Under the pieces are notes generated by a model that was not told where the DNA came from, searched no databases, and saw only the letters and a program-made list of their open reading frames with translations. The translations under genes were made by a program, and so were the position numbers. From Strigops habroptila (taxonomy: Eukaryota; Chordata; Aves; Psittaciformes; Psittacidae), in NCBI RefSeq assembly GCF_004027225.2, contig NC_046358.1, forward strand, positions 62,295,528 through 62,359,527: a DNA stretch of 64,000 bases, written 5' to 3'. Shown piece by piece: positions 13,440 through 24,999 of this stretch. Position 1 is the first letter of the stretch; each line of letters begins with the position of its first letter.

Positions 13440-14009
13440 CTGGAACAAGAAAAGTGCAAGAAACTTTTGTCTCACTGAAATGTTTTCAGCTAGCTCAGTA
13501 CTTCAGGGGTTTAATGCAGAAGTAAGACTTCAAACCCAATTCTCAACATCTGTAACAAAACAATCAAAACTCGTCTTGTACATTCTTGGTGTTAGGGATG
13601 AGTTACTTAGTGTAAGTATTAATGTGCTCTGTTATGATGACTAATGTTTTCAGTATATATTGCATGCCTTTGAAAGAATTATTGGTACAAGTAACATAAG
13701 ATCTATAACAGAAGATTTATATTATAAAAGCCAGTAGAATTTACTGGTATAGCACTTTTAATACTCTATTCCCTCCCCCAGCTGGGTTGTGCATTAACAT
13801 CAAGATAACGGAGCTGATTCATCTTTTCTGCTCCTCTGTTTCTAACATAGCATATTAATTTGAGAACTTGTTAGCTTTTGTTTCTCTAACATGTTGTTAA
13901 CACTTCCTTTTCATTTTTGCAGTCTGGTTTTTTATTTGTCCTGACACATCAAAGGAATATGAAAAATATAAAAGCAAACTTAAAAGTCTACCATCAAGCA
14001 AATTAAGAA

Positions 14010-14136
14010 CCACAGAATCACTTAGGTTGGAGGGGAACTCTTGAGATAATTTCATCCATTCGCACTGCTCAAGCAGGATCAGCTACCTCAGGTTGCCCAG
14101 GTCTGTGTCCAGTTTGAATTTCTCCAGAAATTTCTA
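14010..14136 (-). mobile_element. Short CR1 fragment
   Basis: ACCACAGAATCACTTAGGTT and GGAGGGGAACTCTTGAGAT begin a decayed CR1 complement that ends near TTTCTCCAGAAATTTC. The first solo LTR begins 178 bp further on. Confidence 0.65.
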
Positions 14137-14313
14137 GAGCACACAGCATAGCAGTATTATACCCATTTGCTCATTTTCTTCAAAATTAAATAGATGTCAA
14201 TGCCAAAGAAGAGAGAAAAGATTTGGCTTCTAGTATCTATAGAATAACTTTTCCTGACATTGTGCAAACAGTATCCTGATTTTTAAAAAGCATACCATGA
14301 ATCATTGTAGAGC

Positions 14314-14889
14314 TGTCCTGGGTTCAGCTATAGCAGTCATTTTTCTCCTGGTTAGTAGCTGGTGCAGTGCTGTGTTTTTTAACTTTCAGCCTGGGAACAA
14401 CGCTGATAACACCGATGTTTTTAGTTGTTGCTAAGTAATGTTTATTCCAACCAAGGACTTTCTCAGTCTCATGCTTTGCCAGGGAGGAGGGGAAGCCGGG
14501 CGGAAGCAGAGACAGGACACCTGACCCAAACTAGCCAAAGGGGTATTCCATACCACAGCACGTCATGCCCAGTATATAAACTGGGGGGAGTTACCCGGAA
14601 GGCCCTGATCACTGCTCGGGTCGGGCTGGGTATCGGTCGGCGGGTGGTGAGCAATTGTATCCTCTCCCCTTGTTATTTCACTAATCGTTATTATCATTGG
14701 TGGTAGCGGTAGTGGTTCTGTGTTATACCTTAGTTGCGGGACTGCTCTTATCTCAACCCGTGGGAGTTACATTCTTCCCATTCTCCTCCCCATCCCTCCG
14801 GGAGCGGGGGGAGGAAGAAGTGGGGGGGGGGGGGGAGTGAGCGAGCGGCTGTGTGGTTCTGAGTTACCGGCTGGGCTCAAACCACGACA
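14314..14889 (+). mobile_element. Solo LTR of an endogenous retrovirus, copy 1
   Basis: The element starts TGTCCTGGGTTCAGC and ends ACCACGACA, so it has the TG...CA ends of an LTR. It is flanked on both sides by the 5-bp direct repeat AGAGC. A TATA box (AGTATATAAA) lies at 14571-14580, which sets the plus orientation. No internal gag, pol or env sequence adjoins it, so it is a solo LTR left by recombination. The 5-bp duplication is the size seen in class III (ERVL-type) elements, so that assignment is an inference. It lies in the intron between the exons at 16240 and 13439. Confidence 0.92.
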
Positions 14890-16239
14890 AGAGCTTATGA
14901 AATAATTCCTTCAAATCTAAAAGATGTTTGGGTTTTTTTCTGTTTGTTTGGTTTTCTGCGGGGGGGGGGGGGGAGGGAAGGGTATAGAGAAAGGGGAGAG
15001 GGGATGACGACAAGACATGGAGGGTTGTTTTTTGCCAGACTTAGGCCACATCTTACACAATAAACAATGCTTGCAAAACAGTCAAAAAAAGCAGGTACCA
15101 ACCATTTAGGTGCTTCTCTAAATCAGTTCCTATCATAAACCTTAGTTTTCTAAGAAATCTTCATAAAACCCTACATTATAATGAAATATAGGCGATAAAT
15201 TTTGATCCAGTAACAGCTAAAAACATTAGTAAAAGGTATCAGTTTTGCTGGTCTCACGTCTTCTAGGTTTTCTACACTTGATGAGCAGGAAATACCACCA
15301 AAACAAGACCCATGACATCCCTATTTCCTGTCCTAAAGAAAAAAAGTAGCCTTTTCTACAGTTAAGTTTTGGTTTTTGAAAGGTTTAACCTGGGACTTTT
15401 TAGACTACCACACAACAATGAATTTGAGATCACCCAAGAAGACCGTGAGTAATCTCCATCCCAAAATCACCAATTACTTGTTGATATACCCACCCACAGT
15501 GGAAAAATGGAAACAGACTAAAATCAGGTATTGCAGTACCTAAAATACAGTTTGCAAAGTATGCAAAACAGATTGACAACAAATGCTGGGTATTAGCTGG
15601 ATAATGCAATAGGTGATAATGACATTCCTGGCAAAAGGTCAGCTCATCTCAGACATCTGTTAGGAATGAAACCATTGAAAACAAAGCAGTTTCATACTGT
15701 GAGGGTTTCTGCAGACATTTGCTTCTGTTTTGATTTGCCATGGTTTAGATTCCTTGAAATTTATACTTCAGTTACTTTGCTTCCTGATTTTTTTTTCCTT
15801 ACAGAGCTTAAGAGAGCGTCTAACACTCAAACCCACAGTGACTAGCACTTTTGCAACTGTTGACCAGTTTTCTTTCATTTAAAAGTTGTGCTGAATTTGT
15901 CTGGTTATTGATTAAAAGGGAACCTGGGCTGCGTTTCAAGACTGTAACAAAATCCTACTGGAGTATTATGGTGTTTCCTTTTTTGCGAACATTTGCACTG
16001 CTCAATTTACAGTTCCTGTCTTCCTGGCTAGTGTTTTCCATTGCCTTAATCATATCTCCCGTAAGATGCATTTTCAATTCAGTTCAAGAGTCACAACAAT
16101 TAACCACTACCCAACCCCAGACTGTAATGTTTAAATGACAGAAATAAGAGCTAGTTTTATAACTTAGTCAAAAGTTTTAGAATATTTCAGTAAAAAATCT
16201 CATCAGATGAATTCTAGTCTTGAACATGCCTAAGATTAC

Positions 16240-16420
16240 CTTTTCCTAAAGATATCATGGAATTGTGAAAAGTTGCTATATGTCCAGGTCTGAGGACAGG
16301 CTTGGTACATAAGCTGGAAGCCAGCATAGAAACACTTCATGGACTGAACCTTGAAATCCATTGTCTTCATTGATGTAAAAGAGGCTTTTTCTAAGACAGT
16401 AAACCTTGACTCCAGATATT
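16240..16420 (-). CDS. Coding exon, 181 nt, phase 1 to 2
   Basis: The donor GAAAAG|GTAATCTT is good and the acceptor ends TTCATCTTACCTTCAAAG. The frame of 59 codons reads YLESRFTVLEKASFTSMKT, then MDFKVQSMKCFYAGFQLMY and QACPQTWTYSNFSQFHDIF, with AG left over. The content of C, W, Y and F and the length of the open frame make this a firm exon. Confidence 0.85.
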
Positions 16421-17240
16421 CTTTGAAGGTAAGATGAACAAAATTACATGCTTCCAAACCCCCCAAAAGGAGTGACCTTTGGTTCTTATCAGACAGTAAC
16501 TGCATTTATGCAAAATGGTTATCAGTTCAAATACATTAACAGCACGGGAAACAGAAATTACAGTGCAGAACTCCATCAGGCATCTTTGGCTTTCACACAT
16601 ACTGCATTCTTTTGCAGTAATCTCAAATCAACTAAAGGGGCCAAGTCTGGGTCCACACCAACCTGATCTATAGCCTGATCACTGGAATACATTGAAATAT
16701 TCCTGGGCTGATACAGCTCTAGGCAGGAATACTCACAGTATGATGGTAGACAAGACCTCAGGTCTCCTCCTAAATTAATACAATTATTATAAAAGTATAA
16801 CCACTATTTTTAAATACTTAGCCACTTTCAGCAGCAGACATTCACTCTGAATCCCTAATGGCTGCAAGTGGCTAGCATGTAGCTGTGGTTTTAAGCATCT
16901 CTATAGGCCAGAGAGTACTGGATATTCAGAACACTCCCTACCAGTCACACAAAAATCCTTATTCGGTACAAAATTGCAAAACCCAGCTTTTTTTTGCCTT
17001 CCCTCCCTCCCCCCCAGATCCGTAAGGCCCTTAGCTGGGAAAGCTGGCATACACACAATTTGTCTGTTAACAGAAAGGGCAGGGTTGAAAAAAGCAGGAA
17101 AGCTGAGATGCCCCATGATGACATAAATGGGCACCACATGCATCATTAGCACCGCTTTGTTTCCCTACCCTGGCTTCTCTAGGAGTACAAATAGCCTGTA
17201 AACGAGCTGGAAGCAAAGGCAAATGGCAGGAGCTAATTAC

Positions 17241-17301
17241 CATGCCTAGACCCAGGACCCATGGAATATGCTGAACATGGTGGACTGAATCTGAATCTAT
17301 C
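17241..17301 (-). CDS. Coding exon, 61 nt, phase 0 to 1
   Basis: The donor CATG|GTAATTAGC is good. The acceptor ends GTAAAATTTCAG, with a poor pyrimidine tract. The frame reads DRFRFSPPCSAYSMGPGSRH plus G. It is the piece needed to join 18487-18598 (ends phase 0) to 16240-16420 (needs one base), and it fits exactly. Confidence 0.6.
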
Positions 17302-17569
17302 CTGAAATTTTACTCACATGATCTTCCTACTACCCAGTGCAGAGCTCCTTAATGGAAATTAATTCATTGCAGCAAGATGAACAACGTCCTTAGTGTTAAG
17401 GCCCCACTATCGGAGGGGGAAATTTTGCTGCTTGCAATGAAATTAAAGTCTTCTGTATATAATTTTGTCACCCCATACCTTCTTTTGTCACAGTCTAGAC
17501 TTTCTGTATGAAAAAAAGATTAAATTAATATTCCTTTTAGAAAAACGTGGTTTGTGTACAAACCTAATC

Positions 17570-17682
17570 TAGTGGAAGGTATCCCGATCCAATGGAACGT
17601 GCCCCTCCCCATGGCAGCTGGGTTGGAACTAGATTATCTTTAAAGTTCCTTCCAACCCAAACCAGTCTGTGATTCTATGCAT
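17570..17682 (+). mobile_element. CR1 3'-end fragment
   Basis: The end of a plus-strand CR1: CCATGGCAGCTGGGTTGGAA, then CTTTAAAGTTCCTTCCAACC, then GTGATTCTATG. It lies between the exons at 18487 and 17301 on the other strand. Confidence 0.85.
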
Positions 17683-18486
17683 GGGACTTTCAATCCTTCT
17701 TAAAGTAGTCAGGTGTTAGCTAATAGTAATTTACAAGAAATAAGACTATGCCAAACAAAAGAAGAAAGCCTATAGAGATTGAAGACTTTACAAAAATGAT
17801 GTAAATGCACTGTGGTTTTGAACAGAAGACCCTTTATTAGCAAGCTGAAAAACTATAGGTGCAACTTTCAGTAAGGGTCAGGAAAATTCATTCATTAGAA
17901 TTACGGGAGGCCAGAGTTTCTTATAAATATTACAGAACCATTAAAAAGTGTCATCGCTTTAAAATGGACTTAAATCATATTCATTAATTATTAAGCAGTA
18001 CTCTAGTTCTTCAATGTTTTTAATGGAATGAAGTTTCCTCAACTGCACTAACATCACTGCTATTTATAGACCACTTGTCTTTAGGTATAGAAGTGCCTTT
18101 TCATGTTGGTATCTAAGCGGGTTTTTACTTTGTCACAAGAATTCTAATACTAAATGAAAGTAATCCATTACCTGGTGAATGAAAGAGACAGAAGTGAGGA
18201 TACCTATGAATTTAAGAGCATCCCAGGTGCTCATTCACAATACTATCAATAAAACAAAGTCAGATTTATAGTTTTCTTCTTAAAGGGAAAACACATTCTC
18301 TTTATTTACACTTTAAAAGGCCTAAGAGATCTGAACAAATGATATTAAAAAGGCAACCTGTTGCTCACTGCCCCTCTTTCCTCTCTATTCCTCTAAGCTA
18401 TTAGCATTAAGCATTTCGAAGGTCGAGTACAGAGTCCAGTTTCATGAGATTATTAATTTTTTACCTTAAAGAAATAACTATACTAC

Positions 18487-18598
18487 CTGCCAATCTTCCT
18501 CATCACTGAGGGTTTGTATCTTTATCAAGAACAGTCCACCATATTCCTGATCCTCCGCAGAAATAAATACTGATTGTGTGGGGCAGAAAGACTTGCCT
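18487..18598 (-). CDS. Coding exon, 112 nt, phase 2 to 0
   Basis: The donor TGGCAG|GTAGTATAG is good. The acceptor chosen (GCAGACTTTCAAAG) is the only one nearby that fits the phase. The frame reads GKSFCPTQSVFISAEDQE, then YGGLFLIKIQTLSDEEDWQ, which is strongly protein-like and open upstream as well. It is one of the most convincing exons in the window. Confidence 0.8.
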
Positions 18599-19028
18599 CT
18601 TTGAAAGTCTGCAACAGCGACTACTAGACAATCTGTAGATAGTTTTTACCAATAGGTACTAGATGCTAAATAGAAGTGCCATCTCTCTGAGCAAATTATG
18701 AGTGGCCTATCTCCCTATTCCTGTGTGTGCAGGAGCAGGAATCACATCCTCATCTACCCCATAGGTATACATTCATAGCAGCTCAAAATGTAGCTTTAAA
18801 GTACTATCTTCAAAAGAGTAGAAAGTCTTCAAAAGGAAATTCTCATCCCAATATTGCAATTAAAAGAGTGTTTGCTTAAAAGGATCTCAAAGGCACTGCA
18901 TCATCTTGCCTAAGGTTCTCCTCAACCCCTGCAATGTTAATACTTTCCAGAAAAATCTACTATTAACAAAGTTGCCATGATGAAAGGAGATAAAATTTAA
19001 AATAGACTCTCCAGAATAATGCATTTAC

Positions 19029-19104
19029 CTAAAAAAATCACTAGCAGAACGCATCTGTGGTCCTGGAGTGAACAGCTCATTCTTCAGGGAGAATAAATAC
19101 AGAG
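19029..19104 (-). CDS. Coding exon, 76 nt, phase 1 to 2
   Basis: The donor TTTAG|GTAAATGC is good and the acceptor ends CTTTCTTACATAACAG. The only frame open throughout reads LYLFSLKNELFTPGPQMRS and then ASDFF, with AG left over. AG plus A of the next exon gives arginine. Confidence 0.75.
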
Positions 19105-21136
19105 CTGTTATGTAAGAAAGTACATTAGAACAATTCCTCTGGATTATGTGCATATCTACAGGCTGAATTTTTTTTTTTTTTTTTTATATCCCCTCAATAG
19201 AACACCACAAACAGCAACCTGAAATTGAAAAAAATAACACAGCCACTGCAACATCAGGCAGCAACCACAGCTTCAAAAATACTGCTGGAGGTAAAAACTC
19301 AATTCCTTCAACTTTATGCCATCTTCAGACAAACCAGTTTTCATTCTGACCTCAGCATTTGTGTGCGTCAGCTCTTCCAGTCCTATTTTTGCTTCACTTC
19401 TCTCATCTAACAATATCGATGTCCCAGAGAGTTCTGCCTGTTACATTTAAGTGTGCTCTCCTTAGTGCCTCAGCCTTTTGCAGTCAAGAATCCTCTAGAT
19501 TATATACAGGTTATATACAGATCTGGGGTGTAACCATGGTGTCAAAGACAAGTTTTTAATTAAATGTCAGGCTTTACTATTGTTATTCACACCAATTAAA
19601 AATAAAATCACTATGGGATAAAAGGTTTATTGTCTCTAGGTAGAGTGAAAGACCACTGCCCTGAAAGCTAGACTAGGCAGTAAAGTACTTTTGAGAGCTT
19701 CAACCAGCTAGTTAAAACTAGCTAGTTTAAACCAAAGTAGACATTTGAAATTACAGCCCAATATAGGACAAGAGTACAAAAGCTGGCAAGTGTTTAATTA
19801 AGTTAAAATAAAATACTAGTGGAAACTTATGCCCAAACTTAGAGTTATTACCAAACCTTAAGCAGTACTACCCAAAAGAAAGGCCAGCTTTTACCCAAAA
19901 AAAGAAACAGGAGTAGGCTGCCTACCATCAAGCAATAAAATTTCCCTAGATTCCTAATTTATTAATACAGAAATCTTAGTAGCAATTACAAGACCCCCTG
20001 TCCCTTCTGTTTTCAGTGACTGTCAGAAGCCTCCTACACCCCCAGATCAGCGCTTGCACTAGGCATCAGAGCTTCCCAAAGGTCCCCTTCACAAGTACAC
20101 TCAGTTTCTCTACTAGAGACCATAATTCTTCCACTGGTGAATACATACACGCACTCCCTTCATAAGTCTTCTACTGCCAAAAAATATTTCTGCTATTTAA
20201 ATAGAAATATGTTGGGACAACAAAGCCTTAGGCAGAATGAGGACAGCAATGTACTTTCAACTTCCTCTTAGCCACCATATTCTTTACTTGGACCATTCCT
20301 ACCTTTCAGGCTAGAGATTACTGCAGACTATCAGTGCCCTAAAAGGCCTCTACCTGCTTGCAAAATGCAACTGAACTTGCAAAATCCAACTGAACCCTTT
20401 CAAATGAGGGAACGGTGGCAACCAGGTTTTACATGATCTTAGAATGGCTCCTCATCATTCAGCTTCTGTATGACTGCAGATGGTACCCAAAATGAAGTCC
20501 TGCCACAGACTTGGAGGGAAATGTTTTCGAGTCTGTTACCAAGCTGAATAGATGAGGAGGCAGCCTGGAAATACTCTCCCATTACACACACAGGAAGAGC
20601 TCTTTTCAGCCCCAAAAAGGGACAGCTTTTCCTGCCCTAGAGTGAACATGGTGGTGCTGCAGCTGTGCTTTTATGCGCATTTCAGGGAAGAACATGGCCC
20701 TTTAAAGCTAAGCATTTCCCACTTCCTTTTAATTTAGATTCCCTTTGGAAAAATAATGCAAACATTTTCTTTTAAATCAGAGAAAAGACAGGAATCTTAT
20801 ATGGTCCTTTCAGCTTTTCAATGCAAGCCATATTCCTCAATGCGATAATACATACAAGCATGAGGCACTGTTTTTAACCCTTTTACTAACATTAAGCTTT
20901 CATGAATATTAGTGTTTCATCAGCTACCAATAGACTGTGTTAAAGAACAAAGTGAACTTTGCTAATAATAATTACTGTAATTCTTTTGCTACCTCCAGCA
21001 CATACAATAAACAATCAATACACACATGCAAGCAAGCAAAATAGTTTATAACAAATATTTCACTCAACAAAGAACTGAGAGATTTAACATCACTCAGCCC
21101 AGCAGTCACCAGGTTATCTTCAATTCTTGTCAAACG

Positions 21137-21600
21137 AATCATAGAATGTTTGGGTTGGAAGGGACCTTAAAGCTCCTGCAGTTCCAACCCCCTGCCACAG
21201 GCAAGGACGCCTTCCACTAGACCAGGTTGCTCCAAGACCCGTCCAACCTGGCCTTGAGCACTGCCAGGGACAGGGCAGCCACAGCTTCTCTGGGCAACCT
21301 GTGTCAGCGCCTCAGCACCCTCACAGGGAAGAGCTTCTGCCTAGGATCTCATCTCAATCTCCCCTCTGGCAGGTTAAAGCCTCTTGTCCTGTCCCAACAG
21401 GTGCTTGTCAAAAGCACCTCTCCAGATTTCTTGTTGGCCCCTTTGGGCACTAGAAGCTGCTCTAAGGTCTCCCTGGAGCCTTCTCTTCTCCAGGCTGAAC
21501 AAGTCCAGCTCTCTCAGCCTGTCTCCAGAGCAGAGGTGCTCCAGCCCTCAGAGCATCTCTGTGGCCCTCCTCTGGACTGGCTCTAACAGGTCCATGAGAA
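21137..21600 (-). mobile_element. CR1 retrotransposon, 5'-truncated
   Basis: It begins on the plus strand with AATCATAGAATG and GGTTGGAAGGGACC, the complement of the CR1 3' end, and continues through the RT C-terminal region to about 21600. The plus-strand reading frames across it are shadows of this element. It sits in the intron between the exons at 22611 and 19104. Confidence 0.9.
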
Positions 21601-22610
21601 ATCCATTACAGAACAGATAATGAAATCTGGACGAAGTGTTAGGATCATGAACAGTGATCCCATAGTGTTAGGATCACCAACAAATGGCACTTACTGAACC
21701 TTGGAGTAATGAGCACATTTCTTCTATAAGTAGCCCTGCCTGAGCAGTCCAAGCACAGCATAACTGAGCATGGCCCTAAAACACCTAGTATTGAATGCAC
21801 ATTCCTGAAGCTCTTAAATAAAGCAGAATTAAATTCTGCAACATAATTTTCAGTATCCTTCCACAGAGCTGTTCCTTTTCTAAGACAACTCTATTCCTAC
21901 CTAGCCAGAAGCCAACTTTGTTCTTAAGAAACTTTTGTGCAGAAAAGTAAACCAGGTGATTTTCCACACATCAGTGTGGAATTACACCTGCATGTCAACA
22001 CTGCATATACATAAGAGAATGCAAAATATTATGTAGAAAACTCTAAATTAATAAAGTCTCTCTTTCCAGCTGGAATAAACTCACAGGTCACAAAACGTTT
22101 CAAGCACCTACTATATGACGTGTCAGGGTAAACATAAGTTCAGTTTCAAGTAAGTTTTGTCTATATCAAGTCACAAAGTCACCAGAAACTCTCAACTTTC
22201 TAAGTTAGTAACTTCTGAAACCTGAAGTTTTACATCCTATTGAACTTCCATATGAAGCTCTAAGATAGAAAATGTGGAGTTTTAAAAACTCTGAATTTTC
22301 AGGAAATTATTTGAAAAGGATTATTATGATATTATTAAAGTATTACCAGAGTGATTATTCATGGCGACACCCATCCATGACTCTCATTATTAGCATCATA
22401 GATAGCACACGTTAGATGGAAATTTTTAACCACTACGCAAATATTGGCAGAGTCCAATACCGTCTGACCAGGTCCTTTTAAATATTTCATGCATGAAAGG
22501 TACAACTAATATAAAATTTCGTTATTTGAAGATAGCTGGTGTTACATGGGATTTTTGTTCTAGCAGCGTGATACAAAATATACTGAAACAACAATACAAA
22601 TGTTACTTAC

Positions 22611-22713
22611 ACTTAGCAAAATATAGTAATTGCAGTAAATGATTCAACCACACCACCAGCCCGATTCCATCACCGGTCTCTATATTGTGCTTGCCATCAT
22701 GACACTGGACATC
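22611..22713 (-). CDS. Coding exon, 103 nt, phase 0 to 1
   Basis: The donor AAGT|GTAAGTAAC is near-consensus. The acceptor is CTTCTCCTTCTTGGTGACTGAG. The frame reads DVQCHDGKHNIETGDGIGL, then VVWLNHLLQLLYFAK, with one base left. The upstream bases are also open in this frame, so the exon could be slightly longer. The left-over T joins CT of the next exon as serine. Confidence 0.75.
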
Positions 22714-23589
22714 CTCAGTCACCAAGAAGGAGAAGATGTGCTGAAACCAGCTCAAGCCCATTTTTCTCCAAAATACTTTTACTACTTGTCTAGATTTTGC
22801 ACCCTATGTTGGGCTGCGCATGTATTCACTCCCCTCACTTTGGTCTGGCTAACTCAGGGAGATGTTTAAACTCTTTTAATTAATTTTAATAGGAGAAACA
22901 CACCACCAGTTGATCCACTCAACTGTTGACAGCTGTTTGTCTAAACCAAAGGCCACTCTCCAGTCCCCTTTGTGGCAAGCTAAAATCAGCTTCCTTGCAA
23001 CAACTGTGTTCAGTCACACCTCTCATTAGTCCTGAGTTTCTGAGCTTCCCAGGCTCAGAAACACCCATCTCCTCTAAGCCATCTTCCATTTTAGGGGTTT
23101 ACTGGTCAGCCACATCACTTCACAAGATACTGATAACAATCATTACAACCACTTCAGTAATTCCTGAGCTACCAATGTGATATCACAACCCAAAGTGATA
23201 CTGTTGTTTTAATACAAATATGGACAAAGCTACAAAGTTGGTATAACAAATGCAACAAAACATCTAAAATGGAAGAGAAATAGTAAATTAAATTTTGACA
23301 AAGAGAAACTTGCCATTTCAAACTGCAGATGTCTCCATTTGTAATTAGAACATATGTATATATGACCTGTCCCAAATAAAAGCAACTGGGAAAGCTTCTA
23401 GTGGCTCTATGGTAGCTCAACCCAACTGTCCTACCAAAGCAGAGTATCACTGTAAGGTACAAAAACAGAATTAAACATATTTATAACCTTAGGACATAAT
23501 CATGTCCTCCCAGAAAGACCAAAAATCCTAATTTATCCATAACTGTGCTTGGTTGAGGCAACACACAAAATGCTAAAATTATTCCTTAC

Positions 23590-23649
23590 CAGGTAGATTC
23601 CGTATTTGCACAATACAAAATTCACAATGCCACTTTGATAACTATGAGA
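23590..23649 (-). CDS. Coding exon, 60 nt, phase 0 to 0
   Basis: The acceptor ends GTTCTTTATTAATTATGACAG and the donor TACCTG|GTAAGGAAT is very good. The frame reads SHSYQSGIVNFVLCKYGIYL. It begins a run of eight exons with unbroken phase. Confidence 0.65.
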
Positions 23650-24264
23650 CTGTCATAATTAATAAAGAACAGGATTAATCCAGTATTTTTTAATAACTTC
23701 CAGTTTAACACCACTTCATGATTATTGTGCACTTCTGCTAAAAGTATAACACACTGCAACACCTTTTTCTTCTCATAAAAGTAGGGTGTTCTCAACAGCC
23801 TTTGCAACATTAAAGTAGCTCAAGTACTTAGATATTTGTTTCATTTTTGTCTTCCATTCCCAACCCCATCAGTTTATTTCCCTTTTATTTCATTACATTT
23901 CATTTTTAATGGGATACATGAAAACTCTCGTAGAACACTTTGATACTTGTGTGCCTGAAAATATAAAGGCTTGAAAAGTTGATCTTCCATCACACTTTTA
24001 GAATTTCCTTACACTGAGGAAATTCCGGGGTAGACGCTACAAACAATGCTGCCACTATGAGGAACATGCAAGAAGCAGGTAGAAAAATTGAATTTGAAAG
24101 CACACACGTATGAATTTCAAGGGCTGAGCACCATTTCATCCTCCTATGATCTATTTTGATACATGCAAGTTTATCTTAAGACAACATTAATTTGCTAATA
24201 ACAATAGTATCTCAGACTTTCCTCTTAAGACAACACTTGGAAAAAGCCAAGGTGATGTCTTTAC

Positions 24265-24370
24265 CTGCAGGTGCACATAGGCTAGTGTGCTGGATTCAGC
24301 TCTTAATTCCTCTTTCAGTGCAGACAGATCACAAACACTGTGCCATGTCTGCTGTACAGTGCTTGCTTCT
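24265..24370 (-). CDS. Coding exon, 106 nt, phase 2 to 0
   Basis: The donor CTGCAG|GTAAAGAC is strong. The acceptor ends GATGTCATCAATCAG, and another AAG acceptor 6 nt further in also keeps phase. The frame reads EASTVQQTWHSVCDLSALK and ends SSTLAYVHLQ at a codon boundary. The next exon (23590-23649) starts in phase 0. Confidence 0.7.
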
Positions 24371-24455
24371 CTGATTGATGACATCTATTAAGTTACCTGC
24401 AGCAACTCTATTGCCTATCCACACTTGTTCAATTGTTTCTGCTCTGCCAGATCAC

Positions 24456-24609
24456 ATATTTAGCTCTTTCAAGACATCAACTATTTTGCTTTTAACTACA
24501 TCTACTGCCAGACAACGAAGAATGGACTCCTCACTAAATTCATCATTAAAACCGTCATGCAAGGGAAGGTGGCACTTAAAATGATGCAAGCTTCCAGTGA
24601 CTAGGATAG
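24456..24609 (-). CDS. Coding exon, 154 nt, phase 1 to 2
   Basis: The acceptor ends GTTTAAATTTTAG. The frame reads ILVTGSLHHFKCHLPLHDG, then SEESILRCLAVDVVKSKI and VDVLKELN. I place the donor at AATAT|GTGATC, just before an in-frame TGA. An 85-nt intron then leads to 24265-24370 and keeps the frame. Without that intron the same DNA would carry both a stop codon and a frameshift. Confidence 0.7.
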
Positions 24610-24999
24610 CTAAAATTTAAACAATGCTCTGCCTTTAGAAACACAGACCCTAACAACACAGACTCTCCACTTGCAGTTGTTCCTACATAAATTTAATTAA
24701 GAATGCCCCAAGAAGCCAAACTAGAATGAAAAGCAGTGACTTGATTGATACACAGAAATAAACCCTATCCCTATCCTTAGCTCTTCAGCTGCAGGTTGCA
24801 GCTTACTCATTGCTAACAGACTGGAAGTTTTTTATTTTATAAATTAAATACTTTAGCCACTTGTCTTTATTTTCCCAGGAACTCTACTCAGCATTGCAGC
24901 TTACATCTCCTTGCATTATGCTGACTAACTAGAAGAATTGTATGAATTGCTATGAAAAGGTGACAAAACCTCTTGAAGTGCTAAGGCTTGGAACATTAA

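Noticed and set aside
14425..14905. ORFs inside the first solo LTR
   Set aside because: Solo LTRs do not encode protein. The same frames are broken in the other two copies.
21227..21620. 119- and 78-residue plus-strand ORFs
   Set aside because: They lie on the complement of a CR1 element.
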